Shown here piece after piece: positions 22,322-34,536 of a stretch of 51,763 nucleotides of DNA. Source of the stretch: Gonium pectorale. Its lineage: Eukaryota > Chlorophyta > Chlorophyceae > Chlamydomonadales > Volvocaceae. Where the stretch lies: NCBI GenBank assembly GCA_001584585.1, contig LSYV01000006.1, forward strand, positions 1,149,528 to 1,201,290, written 5' to 3'. The stretch's first letter is position 1. The number at the start of each line of letters is the position of its first letter. The notes beneath the pieces are model-generated. The model ran no database searches. It saw only the letters and a list, made by a program, of their open reading frames with translations, and was not told the DNA's origin. The position numbers were made by a program, and so were the translations under genes.

Positions 22322-23849
22322 TGTAAGATAGGTTTGTCGAGGCTGTGTTGGACCAGCCTTTGATGAGCTGCGAAAGAGGAGTTTATGTAGGCCAACGACC
22401 TGAGCCGCCGGCCGTATAACGGTAAAAACAGACTTAAGACTGACGGTCTGACGCCGCCAATCCATTCATCCTCCTGGCATCAGAACATAATGTGAAATTA
22501 AGAAACCCTGAAACGGATGCCCTGAACTCAGAAGCCAGGTACGCACCATCACGAAACCCCAGCGCGCAGCGGCGTTGAGACGCCTTGCCCGGACTCGACA
22601 TCAGAACTTACCTAAATGTGGCTACAGTACGTCTTTATATGGGTTGGATGTTGCAAGTATCGCTCCGGCTGCCCGATGGCCCGCCCTTCCCGCGGTCCTC
22701 CTCCCGCGGTACCAACGACTTGGGGAGCTCATAGGCCATCGGAGAGAGGCTGCCGAATGCGCCTGTGGCGATTATTGCAACCGTCCGCAACCCAACCGCA
22801 TCACTGGTTGTCTCCATGGCACGCCGAGAACACGACAGCAGCCAGACCTCAATTCCGCATCGCTCAGTCCGTACATCAGAATCTAGCAGTCCATTAAATA
22901 GTCCGTAAGATGTCAGCAACATAAAGGTCCGTCACATCCAACCACGCTTTCAGGGACGTCCGCGCCCATCCACAAATTGATCCGATCCGCCTGCAAAGCC
23001 CCGCGCTGCCAGATGTTTTATCCAATTTTTCAGGAGCGCAATCAGCCTGCGAGAGGCAAGCCGCGTGCCAGGGACAACGATGCGAACCCGACATACACAT
23101 TCCGGACCCGTTTCCGTATCCCTCCACATCCCACGATGACGACGGTCCCCACCACCGAAGACAAGCTGCTTTGCCAGGGCCAGCCACTCGACCCAGGTCT
23201 CTCTACGACCTAGCAACAGGCAAAGCTGCATTGCCGTATGGCGACAACGCACCGGCCATTTGGAGCCCAGCCAATGGTGCAAAGCTGCGACACTAAGCAT
23301 GCCTCCTTTCATGACCTCGCCGCGTCCTAGCCGTCCGACGCGAACCCACTGCGAAGGTGCGAGGGTGCGATGCGTCTTCTGCTTGGATAGTAGTTTGGTA
23401 TCAACTTAAGTCCTTGGCCCATTCGTCCGGTCACGTAGTTACTGGTCTGTTGGCATACGCCCCTGTCAACAGGGCTACATACCGCGGCCGGCCTCCACTT
23501 CCTTGCGGGAGCACAGGTTGTATCAGTGCAGCGTGAAGACTTGGGCCGACCGATAGACCCAGGCCTTGAGTGATGCGCTGAGCTTCCCCACGCCGGCCGC
23601 AAGGCATCCATAGCGCACGCAGTCCATCATGGTGACCCCCATCGCACCACCTGCTCCCCAGTGCGCCAGCTTCCGGTCCTTAGTTCAAACCTGGTATTCC
23701 GTCCAGCTAACCGGTCAATCAAGGTCACCGTCACCGTGAGGAGCCCGCCAGCGCGGGCACCGTCAACCGATGCAGCGACCGTCGCTCAACGCTGCGGGCC
23801 GCGGTATGCAGGCCGGCAGCATTCGCCGCGTCGAGATATGGACAGGGGC
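22322..23849 (-). other. Intergenic region between SWIB gene 3' end and helicase start
   Basis: About 1.5 kb with no recognisable exon on either strand. It should hold the SWIB gene's 3' UTR and the helicase promoter. No clear TATA box, CCAAT cluster or repeat is visible. Confidence 0.45.
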
Positions 23850-25756
23850 TCAGTCTTTCAAGAAGTGCTTCGCCAGGTGCTTGATGTGGCCGAAGCCGGA
23901 GATGCGGTCTTCCCCAGTCAACTTCTTGAGGCTCTCGTCGCACAGGATGAACTGCTTGTTGCTCGGGTCCTGCGGGGGTGGGTGCGAGGCGGCGGGAAGC
24001 GGCGCGTGGATGCACGCTCGTGTGCGGCGGCTCACTGGCGGGCATGCAGGCGGGCTGGGATATACAAGCAGAGGAATGCCAAAATGGGGACCAAGCACGG
24101 TATGGGAAAGTGGGATCGACCCTCCACTGTGGGTAGTCAGCGGCCACCGCCCTCCCTCGTATATGTGGTAGGGAGTGCCGAGCACCTCCCTAGATACCCC
24201 GAAGCCCCCCCCCAATGGACCACCACGCACCTGGAGGTTGTGCTGCTTGACGTAAGACCAGAAGAACGCCGTCAGCTCGGGGCGCGACATGGTCTCACGG
24301 GCCGTCCACTCGGCCATCTCGGGCGTCAACCGCAACTGCTTGGTGAAGCCGTTCGGCTTCTTAGCGCCCTCACCCTCGCCCTCACCGTCCGCGCCCTTGG
24401 CTCTCTTGGATTTGGGTTCCGCCTTTGAAGACTTTTGCGCCGACCGCTTTGCGGGCCGGTCGTCGTCCACGGCGTCTGCGCATGTGGAGGTAAGGCATGG
24501 AGTCGACCAAATTCAGTGGGCCATTACTTGTGTCAAGGGCAGCAGGGACGGGGGGGCGCAACACACTGTGCTCGTCATTCGCAAGGAACGCACTCCCCAC
24601 CTCCGCGCAACACGCTCAGCCGCATGCCTTGGTTATGCCCAACGCACCCCTCCCAGCTCCATAGTATGACCCTGCCGCACACCTCCCACCGCCGTTAAGT
24701 CGCCTGCCGCAACGCCCACCGCTCACCGTTGGTCTTGCAGTGCTTGCTGAGCTGCGTGTTCATAGTGAACATGGTGAGCGGCGACGTGAAGATGGTCTTA
24801 AGCTTGTCGTCCAAAAGGATCTTCCGCTTGTCCTTGGGGTCCTGTGAAGGCCCGAGGGAAAGCGTCAGTCGGGGGGACCCCTGCACTGTCAGCCACCCCT
24901 TCATTATGTGGGACAAGTACTTGGCCATCCTGCGAAGAACGAGATGTGTTGTTGGGGCATTGCCGTCGAGGCGGCGGCCACGATATCACTGTTCGCCCCA
25001 ACAGCGCCACGCCCACCAAACAGGGCCCCGGCAAGGGCCGGGATGCACCATAGGCGGAGCTGGAGTAGGGACGGATGCTGGGTGGAAAGGCCCAGCCGGA
25101 CATGTGGCGAGTCCATGAGCGGTTGTGCACCCCTCGCCACATATACACCTCTCGCCAGCCGGACCGCCCAGCCAGGAACCCCATCTGCTGCTTCCCGGCT
25201 AAGACAGGTTGAATACGCGCTCGGGGGCGCACCTGCAGGTTCTTTTCCTTAATGTACTCCCACAGCCGCTTGACGACTTGAGTGCGGGGGAGGCTCTCCT
25301 CCCCCAGGAACTTTGCCAACGGCTCCGACAGGATGCACCCGAGGGATGACCCTCTCCTGGGACTACGGGTGGAAGGGGAATCTGGGTTGGTAAGGCGGGG
25401 GCGGCCCCAGCAGGGCAGGGGGGCGTGCCCAAGGAGGACTGAGTGCCGATACACCATGGACTTACGCGCGTGCGTCGTCTGAGCCCTCCTCCTCCTCCTC
25501 TTCACTATCTCCCCCTTGCTCGGCCAGGTACCGCTCAATCTGCGGCATCCAAGCGGCGTTCGCTGCGCGTTCCAGTAGCTCGAGCATTGCAACGCCCGCG
25601 CACCTCCTGCCGTATAAGCGGTTTCTTGTCAGCCAGCTCCATTTTAAACTCTTCCTCTAGCTTCTTGCGAAGCATCTTCTCTGTCGTCGTCTGCAGGTCG
25701 CTCTCGCCCAGCAGCACCCGCAGCCGCTCAAGTAATTGCTGGTCCGTTACTGCCAT
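23850..25756 (-). CDS. DEK_C domain plus double SWIB domain chromatin protein (278 aa)
   Basis: Six exons: 25756-25604, 25539-25466, 25362-25233, 24841-24727, 24475-24231 and 23969-23850 (TGA). Phases close to 279 codons. Residues 1-51 (MAVTDQQLLERLRVLLGESD...) form a DEK_C-like helical domain. Residues 60-72 are an acidic run. SWIB domain 1 spans about 78-157 (LAKFLGEESLPRTQVVKRLW, then DPKDKRKILLDDKLKTIF). A Lys/Ala-rich linker leads to SWIB domain 2, about 197-275 (MSRPELTAFFWSYVKQHNLQ, then DPSNKQFILCDESLKKLTGE). SWIB/MDM2 folds mediate protein contacts in BAF60-type chromatin remodelling. The DEK_C-SWIB-SWIB layout is known from plant and algal nuclear proteins. Each SWIB domain is split by an intron at the same place (NLQ | DP), a trace of internal duplication. 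The gene is divergent from the TMEM19-like gene. Confidence 0.92.
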
Positions 25757-26110
25757 GTTTATTGAAACCCCAAGGTCGCGATTGGAGTGAATTGCAAACG
25801 TAAACCCCCCGTGGCGGTCGGCGACTCCCGCGTGCCAGCTCGTGCGCAATGCGAAGCGTGTCAGCAGTGAGGTTAACGTAGGCAGGAACTGAATTGCAAA
25901 CACGGGCTTCGAGCAGACGGAAAAACACACCGTTTCGTACGCCCCCCGTGTAGCAAGTTCCAGCACTCAAGCCCTAGCGGACTCGGCATACAGTGTATAT
26001 TTGCAGTGTACAGTGTGGGTCGCATCGGATTCTGATAACCGAGTTTTAAACACAAGTGAAAGCCGAACCTCTCCCCTGCTCTTTCGACGCCGCGGGTTGA
26101 TGTAAGGGAA
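25757..26110. promoter_or_regulatory. Shared divergent promoter region (SWIB gene / TMEM19-like gene)
   Basis: Only 354 bp separate the ATG of the SWIB gene (minus) from that of the TMEM19-like gene (plus), so both promoters and 5' UTRs must fit here. An ATTGG (inverted CCAAT) lies near 25780 and a GTGTATATTTGC stretch near 25990 is the only TATA-like sequence. The assignment rests on geometry, not on proven elements. Confidence 0.5.
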
Positions 26111-28479
26111 ATGTCACTGGCCCAGAGTTCATGGGTGGCATTCACGCTGACGCTGGCAGCTCTCTTCGCGCGTCGCGGCCTGCGAAAGGGGAGCCTTGCA
26201 GGATCAGGTGTGCGCTTAACATCATAGCAACGTGTAGTGCATGTTGATCAATTCTCAAACTTATATGTTGCGGCGCAACACCCGTCGGGGTTATCGCCAG
26301 CTGCCGCCAGCTGCGTGACAGCGAGCTGTGTGGCGCGATTGTATCACCTGCATGCATGCATATCTGCCCTTCAACAACCTGTACGCAATCTGTGTGACCC
26401 CGGTATCTGCAAGGGCGCTAAATGGTCCTATGCCACGCCCTATGCCACGCCCCCTCCCAACGGGATGAGGACCACAGACGACCAACCAAGGCTCCGTACA
26501 TGCTGCCAATTGTCACACCCCTCTAATGAGCTATCGCACAGGAATCAATGTAGGGGTGACGACTACTGGTGTGGTGGTAATGCTGCCCCTCGCACCCTGC
26601 CCTTCGCACAGGCGCCGTGGCAGCGTTCCTAGTGGGCAGTGTGCATATGTTCTGCGGCCTGCAGTACGGCCTCACGCTGATTTTCTTCTACCTGTCCTCC
26701 AGCAAGGTAGGCTGCGGTGTGCCAGCAGACCGAAGCATGCGGCCTTGCGCGTGGTGCTGGCTGCGGCGCAACACCACGAGATGGGGGCTTGGAGAGGGGG
26801 CGCCTCTTTGTCCTTACCGACCCCTGTTCCCTCTGCGTGTTCTCCAGCGCAGAAGGCTGTGCTGCTCCCGATCATAAGAGATGTCCCATTCATCATGTCT
26901 TGGCAACGGGGTGGCGAGGGAATGGGCACATAGACTGGTACCCCCTCAGTGTGGGCCCGACGACGCAGCTCCGCGCCGTTGCCTCAACTCAGGCCCGGCT
27001 CCATGTGACTCCGACTGAGCGCTGGTTGAGAGCGCGGCCCGCGGTGCGCCGCGCCTTTTCCTACCCTTTAGCTCTTCCTATCGTGTGGATGCGCTTCCGA
27101 GCACCGTCATTCTACGTGCTTGCCTGCCCGCCTGCCAGCTAACACGACTTGGGGCGAAGCGCAAGGCGCTGGTGGAGGAGCACCACAAGGAGGGCGGGCG
27201 GCGTGACGCTGTGCAGGTGGGGAAGCGGGATCCACGGCCGCGGCAGAATCTCTAGCGTCTCAGCATTGTTGCTTCCGTGTATACGGGAGCAACAATCGTT
27301 GAGTGATCGAACAATCGTGAAGTGGTCGAACAATCGATCGTGCAAATTGTACATTTTGCGGAACAATTGGTGGCGACGCGACAAAACGCCAGCACGCAAC
27401 TCCGCCTCTGCAATGCATGCGCCCCCAGGTCCTGGCCAACAGCCTGGCTGCATGCGCGTTCGCTGGCACGTCGTACGGCGCATCCATGAGGTACGGCAGC
27501 GCCGAGGAGCTGCCGCGCGTCCTGTTGGCGGGCGCGTTTTTGGTGAGTGCTCGCCCGCCCTGCCCCAGTGCTCGGACCGCCATGTGCCCATGTCTGCTTG
27601 AAATACAGCGATCTCTACCTATCGCGGGTAACTCCCCGACGTCGCCAAGCGTGCACCCAAGCTGCATGTGCACAGTTTCCAAACGCACGGAGGCAGCGAA
27701 AGACGGCTGGCCTTGCCGCTGTTGGCGTGTGGAGCTGCCAACGCATAACTTGAAGGAAATGTGCAAAGCCGGCAAGCGGCACTAAAACTTCAGTTCATGA
27801 CGCGTTCGGTATGATCGTCATGACGACTGAAGGGTTGCTGTGCGCCCGCATGCGCCTGCAGGGCCACTACGCCGCCTGCTGCGGCGACACGTGGGCGAGC
27901 GAGGTGGGCGTGCTCAGCCGGGCGCCGCCCCGCCTCATCACCACCGGCCGGCCCGTCCCGCCGGGCACCAACGGCGGCGTGTCGGCGCTGGGCGTTGCCT
28001 GCAGCGCCGCGGGCGGCATGGCAGTGGGCCTGGCCTTCTTTGCGGCGGGGCTCGCCGGCTGCGCCCTGGGCGCTGCACCCAGGGGCGGCTCCCTGTGCCC
28101 CGGACGCGGTGGGGAGGGAAGCGGGCGGTGGCTCAGTGGCGCATCGCTGGCATGGGGCCCCTCCGGCCTGTGGCCCCTCGTGATCTCGGGCCTGGCATGC
28201 GGCCTGTTTGGCTCGGTGCTGGACTCCCTCATGGGCGCGACGTTGCAGTACACGGGGTGGGATCCCGCGCTGGGCCGCGTGGTGGGGTACCCAGGCAGGG
28301 CTGCGCCGGCGGCTTGGGCGGGGCCAGCAGGCGTAAAGGGGTCCGGCAGCAAGGTGGTGCACGTGAGTGGGCTGCCGTTGTTGAGCAATGACGCGGTAAA
28401 CTTCCTGGCGGCAGCTGCCTCGGCGGCGCTGGGCGCTGTGCTGCTGGCGCGGCTGGCGCCGCCACCGTCGGGACGGTGA
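26111..28479 (+). CDS. TMEM19/DUF92 family integral membrane protein (333 aa)
   Basis: Five exons: 26111-26207, 26612-26706, 27139-27216, 27429-27542 and 27862-28479 (TGA). They sum to 334 codons, close to the 336 residues of human TMEM19. The start [20 protein letters not shown] gives the first membrane helix, followed by helices in exon 2 ([20 protein letters not shown]), exon 4 and exon 5. Family signatures seen: [12 protein letters not shown] (136-147), [15 protein letters not shown] (161-169), [16 protein letters not shown] (245-260) and LLSNDAVN (301-308). DUF92 includes plant VTE6 (phytyl-phosphate kinase, tocopherol pathway), but these motifs place this gene in the TMEM19/PGR branch, whose biochemical activity is unsettled. 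Asp and Asn in the conserved motifs are intact. TGTAA at about 28,908 is a plausible poly(A) signal. Confidence 0.92.
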
Positions 28480-28970
28480 CGGGAGCAACGGGCAGTACCT
28501 GAGTTGTGACGGCGAGGATGGCGCCGCCCGCCCATCGGCATCGGCGTGATGGCCGCATTGGCTTCTCCCGGTGCCTTTCTGTCCGGCGCCACTGCTGATG
28601 CCGTGGCCGTTGTGCGTGGCGGCGAGGCACAGTCCCGCCATGGGCCTATGTCGGGTCTGGGCTGAGAATTTGACAGCGCCACAGTAGTGTGATGCAGCTA
28701 CCAGTATCTGGGCAAAGCTATTGCATGTGTTGCTGTGCCTTTTGATGCCTCGTTTGCATATGTTTTGTGGGGTGACGGTGGTTGTAGGATGCCATAACGT
28801 GAGACGAATCCCGCTTAGTGTTGTTACCCGGTGTGAACCACCCGAACGCAGCCGGAGTGCGACGAGTATGAGAAGCCTTATCTCATGGTGGAGACCATGC
28901 ACCACGTACTGTAATGGTGTTGTCGTGCGCTTGGTGCAACCAGCGTCGGACTTGCTTGGAAACAGCAATG

Positions 28971-29227
28971 TCGGACGTCATTGATTCTCTGTCGCCCATA
29001 GCCAAGCACGTCGTGAAGTTGTTTGCAGCAGGTCTGCTGCTGTGGGTTGTTGCTGCCGGTCGGGATATCATAGCCATTGCGTACCCCAACCATATCCTGA
29101 CCTGTGTCCTGATGCCTTACAGGGACTATGAGCAGTGCTGTCGGGAGGACCGGGGGCACGTGACATGGTCCAATTCTATCTTACTACCGTATGCTGGGCA
29201 GGAGATGTTTTGCACAGTGAACCGCAG
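28971..29227 (+). CDS. Hypothetical single-helix membrane protein, possible first exon
   Basis: The open frame beginning MSDVIDSLSPIAKHVVK contains one strongly hydrophobic helix (residues about 18-36, FAAGLLLWVVAAGRDIIAIA) followed by a Cys- and charge-rich stretch. It starts shortly after the likely poly(A) signal of the TMEM19-like gene. The frame continues open past 29227, where a GGTGTGTCC donor-like site could end it. No family is recognised and codon choice is not as GC3-rich as in the firm genes, so it may be chance. Confidence 0.2.
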
Positions 29228-29933
29228 GGTGTGTCCTTGTAATTCATGCGCCCTGGTGTACCGTGCTGGTTGCACGGCAGGGCTACGTCGCCTGTGTCTC
29301 CCTGCTGACGCCACGCATGTGCGCGTCGTTGGGTCGGCCGTGCGTACATTACGTGGCCCGCGATTGCGCGACGAACTGTGCCGGGCTGTGTGGCGGCAAG
29401 TGAGCCGGCATGGCGCGGGTCCAAGTATCAGCAGGGAAACACCTGGCCCTAAGGGAGTGTGCATCTCCCCTTATGCAACCTGTTGGTTATGGAACCCTCG
29501 TTCTAGTAGGTGCTTTCCCGACGTCGAGCGGAAGGGAAGCCTATCTATGTGAAATGAGCGGAACCGGTTACAAACAACACGTTGCACAATCATGGTGCCA
29601 GAGGAGGTGGTCTTTCCAGGATGGAATCAGTAGGCCGCAAAGCCGGAATAATGCAGGTTTCCAGCTCTCAACATATGCACGAGGTACGTAGCAAGTGATG
29701 CTGGGCTCGAGGGATGTGGCTTAAATCGTTGATGTGATGGTGGGGCTTTGCCCGAGCCAAGCTGGCGGGAATGGGATGGGGACAGCGGGATGGCCAAAAT
29801 TGGGCCAGAGGGGTCTGGATCAGGCCTACCAGCCGTGCAGCATGCGTCGAATCACATATTGCCGCCCTCACCAAAGCGACGGACGTGTAACCTGTAACTA
29901 AAGCGGAGAGCGGCTCCTTGCATCCACGCGGGC

Positions 29934-30122
29934 ATGCATGGCGGGGGCTCACGGCAAGACCAGACGGTGGCGCACCTGGTCGTGTCGGAGAAGTACACCG
30001 CCCGGCAGTTCGCGGCTGCCTGCGGCATGTCTTACGGCGCTGCGTGTCGGACCGTAACCCGCGTGCGCAAGGATCCGAAAGCTAGGACGAGCAGGGGCGC
30101 CTCTCGGGGGACTGCAAGATGA
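29934..30122 (+). CDS. Short open frame with a helix-turn-helix-like segment
   Basis: The 62-residue frame contains VVSEKYTARQFAAACGMSYG followed by AACRTVTRVRK. This has the helix-turn-helix spacing seen in bacterial-type regulators and the N-termini of some transposases. Upstream and downstream parts are not assignable. It could be a relic of a transposase or a chance frame in GC-rich DNA. No start context or splice site supports expression. Confidence 0.15.
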   Translation: MHGGGSRQDQTVAHLVVSEKYTARQFAAACGMSYGAACRTVTRVRKDPKARTSRGASRGTAR

Positions 30123-30676
30123 CCCGCACCCCTGTGTTGTGCCAGTGCACTGCTCCACGTGTGTTCCACGCGTGCGTAGCGCGCCATTTTCTCAGGCACA
30201 ATGGGGAGAGGCCAAGGTCTGGCCTGCAGAGGTAGGAAAAGAACAAACTGCCGATTATGTCTCGCTGCTAACGGCGAAGCGGCAGGGGGTTGCCACCGGC
30301 GCGTTGGCGCCGCAGCCTGTTCCTATTGGCGCTCCAGCGACACTCGCCCAGAGCATGCCCCGCCGTTAGACTCCCTGTTCCAGATGTCGCCCTATGTCGC
30401 AGTAGGCCCTGACCTTAGACAAGCTCGCGTGTACTTGATCCACGAGCCATAGGCGGTCGGCCACCAGCTAATGGACCATCGCGGCGGGTCCAGGGCGGGT
30501 CTACCCGCACGGTTGACTGCCGGTTGGGCGTTGGATTCAGCAAACCCAGACAGCTGACATCGTGACATGCTTCCCCATACTTTACTGCGAGCTATGAACT
30601 CTTAGGAACTGAGCTTGCCTGGCATGGGGTTGAGGGGCTGCTCCGACTCATAGAGCTCCGCTCTTGGCCCTTTAAC

Positions 30677-33600
30677 ATGGATCATATGCTTCTTGCAAAG
30701 GTAGGCAGGATTAAATTATGCGCAGGCATATGGCAACAGCTTTTAGGAAACCCAGTTAGCCAGTCGCCATCCAGTCGCGCGTCAGCTCGCGGGGGCGCTG
30801 CAGCACACGGGGAATGAAGTAGTATTGCTTCGGCATAGATGTTGTACCCGCACAGGGATGCGTGGCCCGTCGCCCCTGCTCGAGCGGTCCTTGGCGGGGG
30901 GAGGGCGGGCATGGCCGGTTGCCTTTGCTCCAAACCCCATCCTCGCCATCCATGCAGGCTTGGTACTTCCTCTTGGCAGCTTCTACTGTATTCATACTGC
31001 CCTACCTGTACCCTTTCTTTGAGGCGCGTGGCTACAGTGATGGACAGCTTGGCGCCATCTCTGCGCTGCGACCTTGGCTGTCAGCACTTGCAACCTTCGT
31101 GTTCCCCGCCGCCGCGGACCGCTGGCAATGCCACAAGGCCATCATGCTGGCAACGTACGGCGCTTCTGTGCTTCTGAGAATCAGTTTATGTTATGCGACG
31201 GACTTCAGTGTTCTCCTCTTGGTAAGGGCTCGCAGGGGCGCACTCCCTGCTCCGTTTCTAGCGACACCCTGCTCCGTTCTCAGCGACACCGGCACCTACG
31301 GACTGTACCTTGGGTTGGGCGTCTGACCCATATTTGGAGATGGGTTATGCGGTAGCGTACTGGTCCTTGAACGGATTGCTTGAACCTTAGGAAACCGCCT
31401 CTTTGAGCTTGTGCACGAGGTGCACGCATATTGGTTTCAGCCCAGTGCATGTTAACCCTTCTCACATCGCTCTGCTGCGCAGCTGATACTTTCTTCCGAG
31501 TTCCTGGCAGCGCCGTGCGGCACCATTGCGGATGCGGCCGTATTGGCCGCATGCAACAAGGTAGGCCCCGTACACGTCGTACATAAGCCGTACGGCCGCC
31601 GCAGTACTCCTATGTACGGCCCGAACGCTGTTGCAGCCCTATCTGCGCACTTACGACGGAACCCATTTCGCATACCTGGTAGGTCGCGTTTCCCACAACG
31701 AGGTCGCTGTCCCACGTGCGCAGAGCACCATGGGTGGAAGCAGCTACGGCCGCCAGCGCATGTGGGGCAGCATCGGCTGGGGCGGCCTGTCCTTCGCGGG
31801 AGGGCTGCTCCTCCAGAGGAGGGGCTTCGGCGCCAGCTTCGCTGTGTACGCCCTGATCAGCATCCCGTGCCTGCTCGTGTTGAGCCGCTTCCAGTGCGCG
31901 CAAGGCCCCCCTGGCAGCGGCAAGCACGCAGCTGCCGGCGCTGGTGCCGACGGGACTCCCGGCGGCGCAGCTGGGGCCGGGGCCGGATGCGGTTCAGACG
32001 AAGAGCGTCTTCACGAGGAGGGCGAGCGTCTTCACGAGGTGGGCACGCCGGCCAAGCGCGCATGAGGTTCTTGTAGGGCTGGCTATCATCCAGGTGTTAA
32101 CTTTTCCAGTCCATACTCTTCCCCATGTACCGTGGACGCAGGTGCCACTGCTGCCCCGAGTGCCCATGTCGACAGCTGAGCATGACGGCGCAGATGCGGT
32201 GCAGCCGCAGGCCGCTGGAACCTGGGGCCCCGGTGGCGGCGGTTGTGCTGTTTGCCCAGATTTGGCGGGGTGGGCCCCGCCCCTCCCGACCCCCTTCACC
32301 GCCGCGGCAGCGGCTGAGATAGCGCGCAGCCCTGGCGCGCCACTTGATGCAGCGCCCCGTGGAACGTGCGGCGAGGGCGCTGTCAGCGGCGGCCAGCAGC
32401 CCTGCATGGCACGGGCGCTGAGCGGCAGGGGCCGCGATAGCGGCCTACAAGAAGCGCCGTCGTCAGCTGGAACCGGCCCAAACAGCCTGCCTCCGCCTCC
32501 TGACTTTGGGGGCGGGCCCGCACGCGCAGACCTGGTGTCGCACGGCGCAGTGGCAGCTGTAGCACCCTGCCTTGCCGCAAGGAGTAACAGTAAGGTGGAT
32601 GCCACCCGGTCCCCTGCAGGGACGCCCCACATCGCCACCGCGGGGTCTATCGGCTCATCATCCGCAAGCCCGAACGATGTCTCCAGCGCCGCCTGTGCTA
32701 AGGGCGGCCCCAGCCCAAAGGAACAGACATCGCCGCTGCAGCAGCAGCAGCAGCCCAGTGTCTATCACATTCTCGCATCCTCCGCTACACCCGCCTCCGC
32801 AGCCGCCGACGACGAACCCAGTTCGGCAGCGCTGCGCCGCCGCCGCACCAGCGCAGTCGCCCTCGGTGTGTCAATGGAGGTGCCTACCGCAAATGCCGGT
32901 GGCGCGGAGCCAACCGGCGGCTCCGCCGGATTCTGCGCTGCGGCTGCCGCCACCGAGGGAGGCTTCGTGCGGCGCGCTCTGCGCCTACTGGGCAGCACAA
33001 CAGCGTGGCTCTTCCTGGCCAAGATCTTCCTGTTAGGTTTCGGAGCCGGGACCATGGGCACCTGGCTGCTGATTTACATGGCGGCGCTGGGCGCGCCGCA
33101 TACGCTCCAGGGCCTTATGCTGACGGTGAGATGCGAGCTGTGCGTGCGACGGGCACTTTGCAGGGTGTGTGGCTCAGGGCACAGCTTGCTTCGTGCCAGG
33201 TCAGGGGCGGCCCAAGCGGGGCGCCGTGCCCTGCGAGGACATGCGCCAAACTCTCCTTGACCCACACGGCTTTTGGCCACACACATGCATACACCCACAC
33301 GCCACGCCCTCCTTTGGCCTAGAATATACCTGAGGATTTTGGGATCTGTGAGCTCACACCGTGGCTGCTTGCCGCCTCCCCTCTTGCTGCTCCCCTGCTA
33401 CCGTCTCCCCCTGACAGTTCAACTGTGTGGCCGAGGTGCCTGTCTTCCACTTCCAGCCCGTCCTGACCTCGCACTTTTCCACCGGGCGAATCCTGCACTT
33501 CTCCATCGGGGTCCTGGTGCTTCGCCTGTCAGCCTACGCCCTCCTGCCCAGCCTGCCTGGTGTCCCATGGGTCGTCCTGCCAGTGGAGCTGCTCCAGGGT

Positions 33601-34276
33601 ATCACGTTTGCGCTCTGCTGGGGAGCCGCATGTGTTCATTGTAAGGAAATTGCACCCGAGGGCCTCCAGACCACCATGCAGGTAGGTACAGAGCTACGGG
33701 TTGTGCATTTTACCGTAGGTGCAGGGGCGGTGCGTGATGGGACGGACAGCACTGGCGGCGGAGGACGGAAGCGGAACCCAAATGTCAAGATGGCTGGGTG
33801 AGGGTGCTATGCGAGGAAGGGATCTGTCATATGTGTGCTTCCCGCTTTCCACACAAGCGCTCACAGCAGCAGCCGACTCATCATGCGCCCACCAGCATGC
33901 GCTTCTTAGCATTGTTCGCCTGGCGCTCTGTGGCTGGTATGGGTCACAGCACCCGGTTCGGGTTGCCGCTTGCGTTCAAATGGCTTCCGTTTGCCCCTGA
34001 ACGCTCATTTTCAACATGAAAGGCTAACCTGGGATTAACTGTGCGGTCTTCACTACCCTGCCCGGTCCGCAGGGTTTGATGCAGGCAGTCTTCAACGGAG
34101 TCGCGGGCGGCTCCGGAGGGCTGGTGGGTGCAATGCTGCACGAGCGACTAGGCGGCCGGGCGATGTTCCTGGCGACTGCGTGTCTCGTCGCTGGCGGCTG
34201 GGTCGCCCTCCTGGCCGCGGAGGGACTTTCCAGCTTGGTTATGGCCAGGAGGCGCCCCACGTACGTGAAGGCGTAG
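30677..34276 (+). CDS. MFS_1_like (LacY-related) transporter with long central loop (about 726 aa)
   Basis: Seven exons: 30677-30700, 30958-31221, 31483-31560, 31724-32038, 32094-33125, 33418-33681 and 34073-34276 (TAG). All joins are phase 0. Exon 1 encodes only MDHMLLAK and leads into the first helix (AWYFLLAASTVFILPYLYPF). The loop motif GYSDGQLGAISALRP, then PAAADRW, is typical of MFS_1_like proteins. The second half has LFLAKIFLLGFGAGTMGTWL, VLPVELLQGITFALCWGAAC and IAPEGLQTTMQ, a family hallmark, and a final GVAGGSGGLVGAMLHERLGG helix. The cytoplasmic loop between helices 6 and 7 (about residues 200-525) is Pro/Ser/Ala-rich and far longer than usual. The 55-nt intron 32039-32093 bridges a frame change and is uncertain; a sequence indel is the alternative. 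The substrate is unknown. The family is related to oligosaccharide:proton symporters. Confidence 0.85.
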
Positions 34277-34536
34277 CGCAGGTGTGGCACCGGGCCCCCC
34301 TGCGGCACCCGCACAGCAACGGCAGCGGGGTGGCAGGGGGGCGCAGGGCTCCAAGCTATGTTATGTGGGTTATGTTACATCCGCCTAATGGCGGGTGTTC
34401 TCACGAGCCATGAGGTCCAGGACACGCCGTCTCTCGTCTGAAACTGCGAAGAGAAATGCACCCAGAGCCCTTGGGTGGGCCTGGGCCATAAAAGCTTTCA
34501 GATCACCGTTATTGAATGATAGCTCGGCACTATTCC

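Larger units (their letters stand above)
28480..30676 (+). other. Intergenic region between the TMEM19-like and MFS genes
   Basis: About 2.2 kb without a recognised conserved gene. It contains two weak candidate open frames (28971-29227 and 29934-30122, listed separately) and TGTAA signals near 28,908 and at 29,885-29,895. No repeats stand out. Confidence 0.4.

Noticed and set aside
27790..28968. Long minus-strand open frame (392 codons) over the TMEM19-like gene
   Set aside because: The plus strand carries all DUF92/TMEM19 motifs. The antisense frame is Arg/Pro/His-rich, as expected from GC3-rich coding DNA read backwards.
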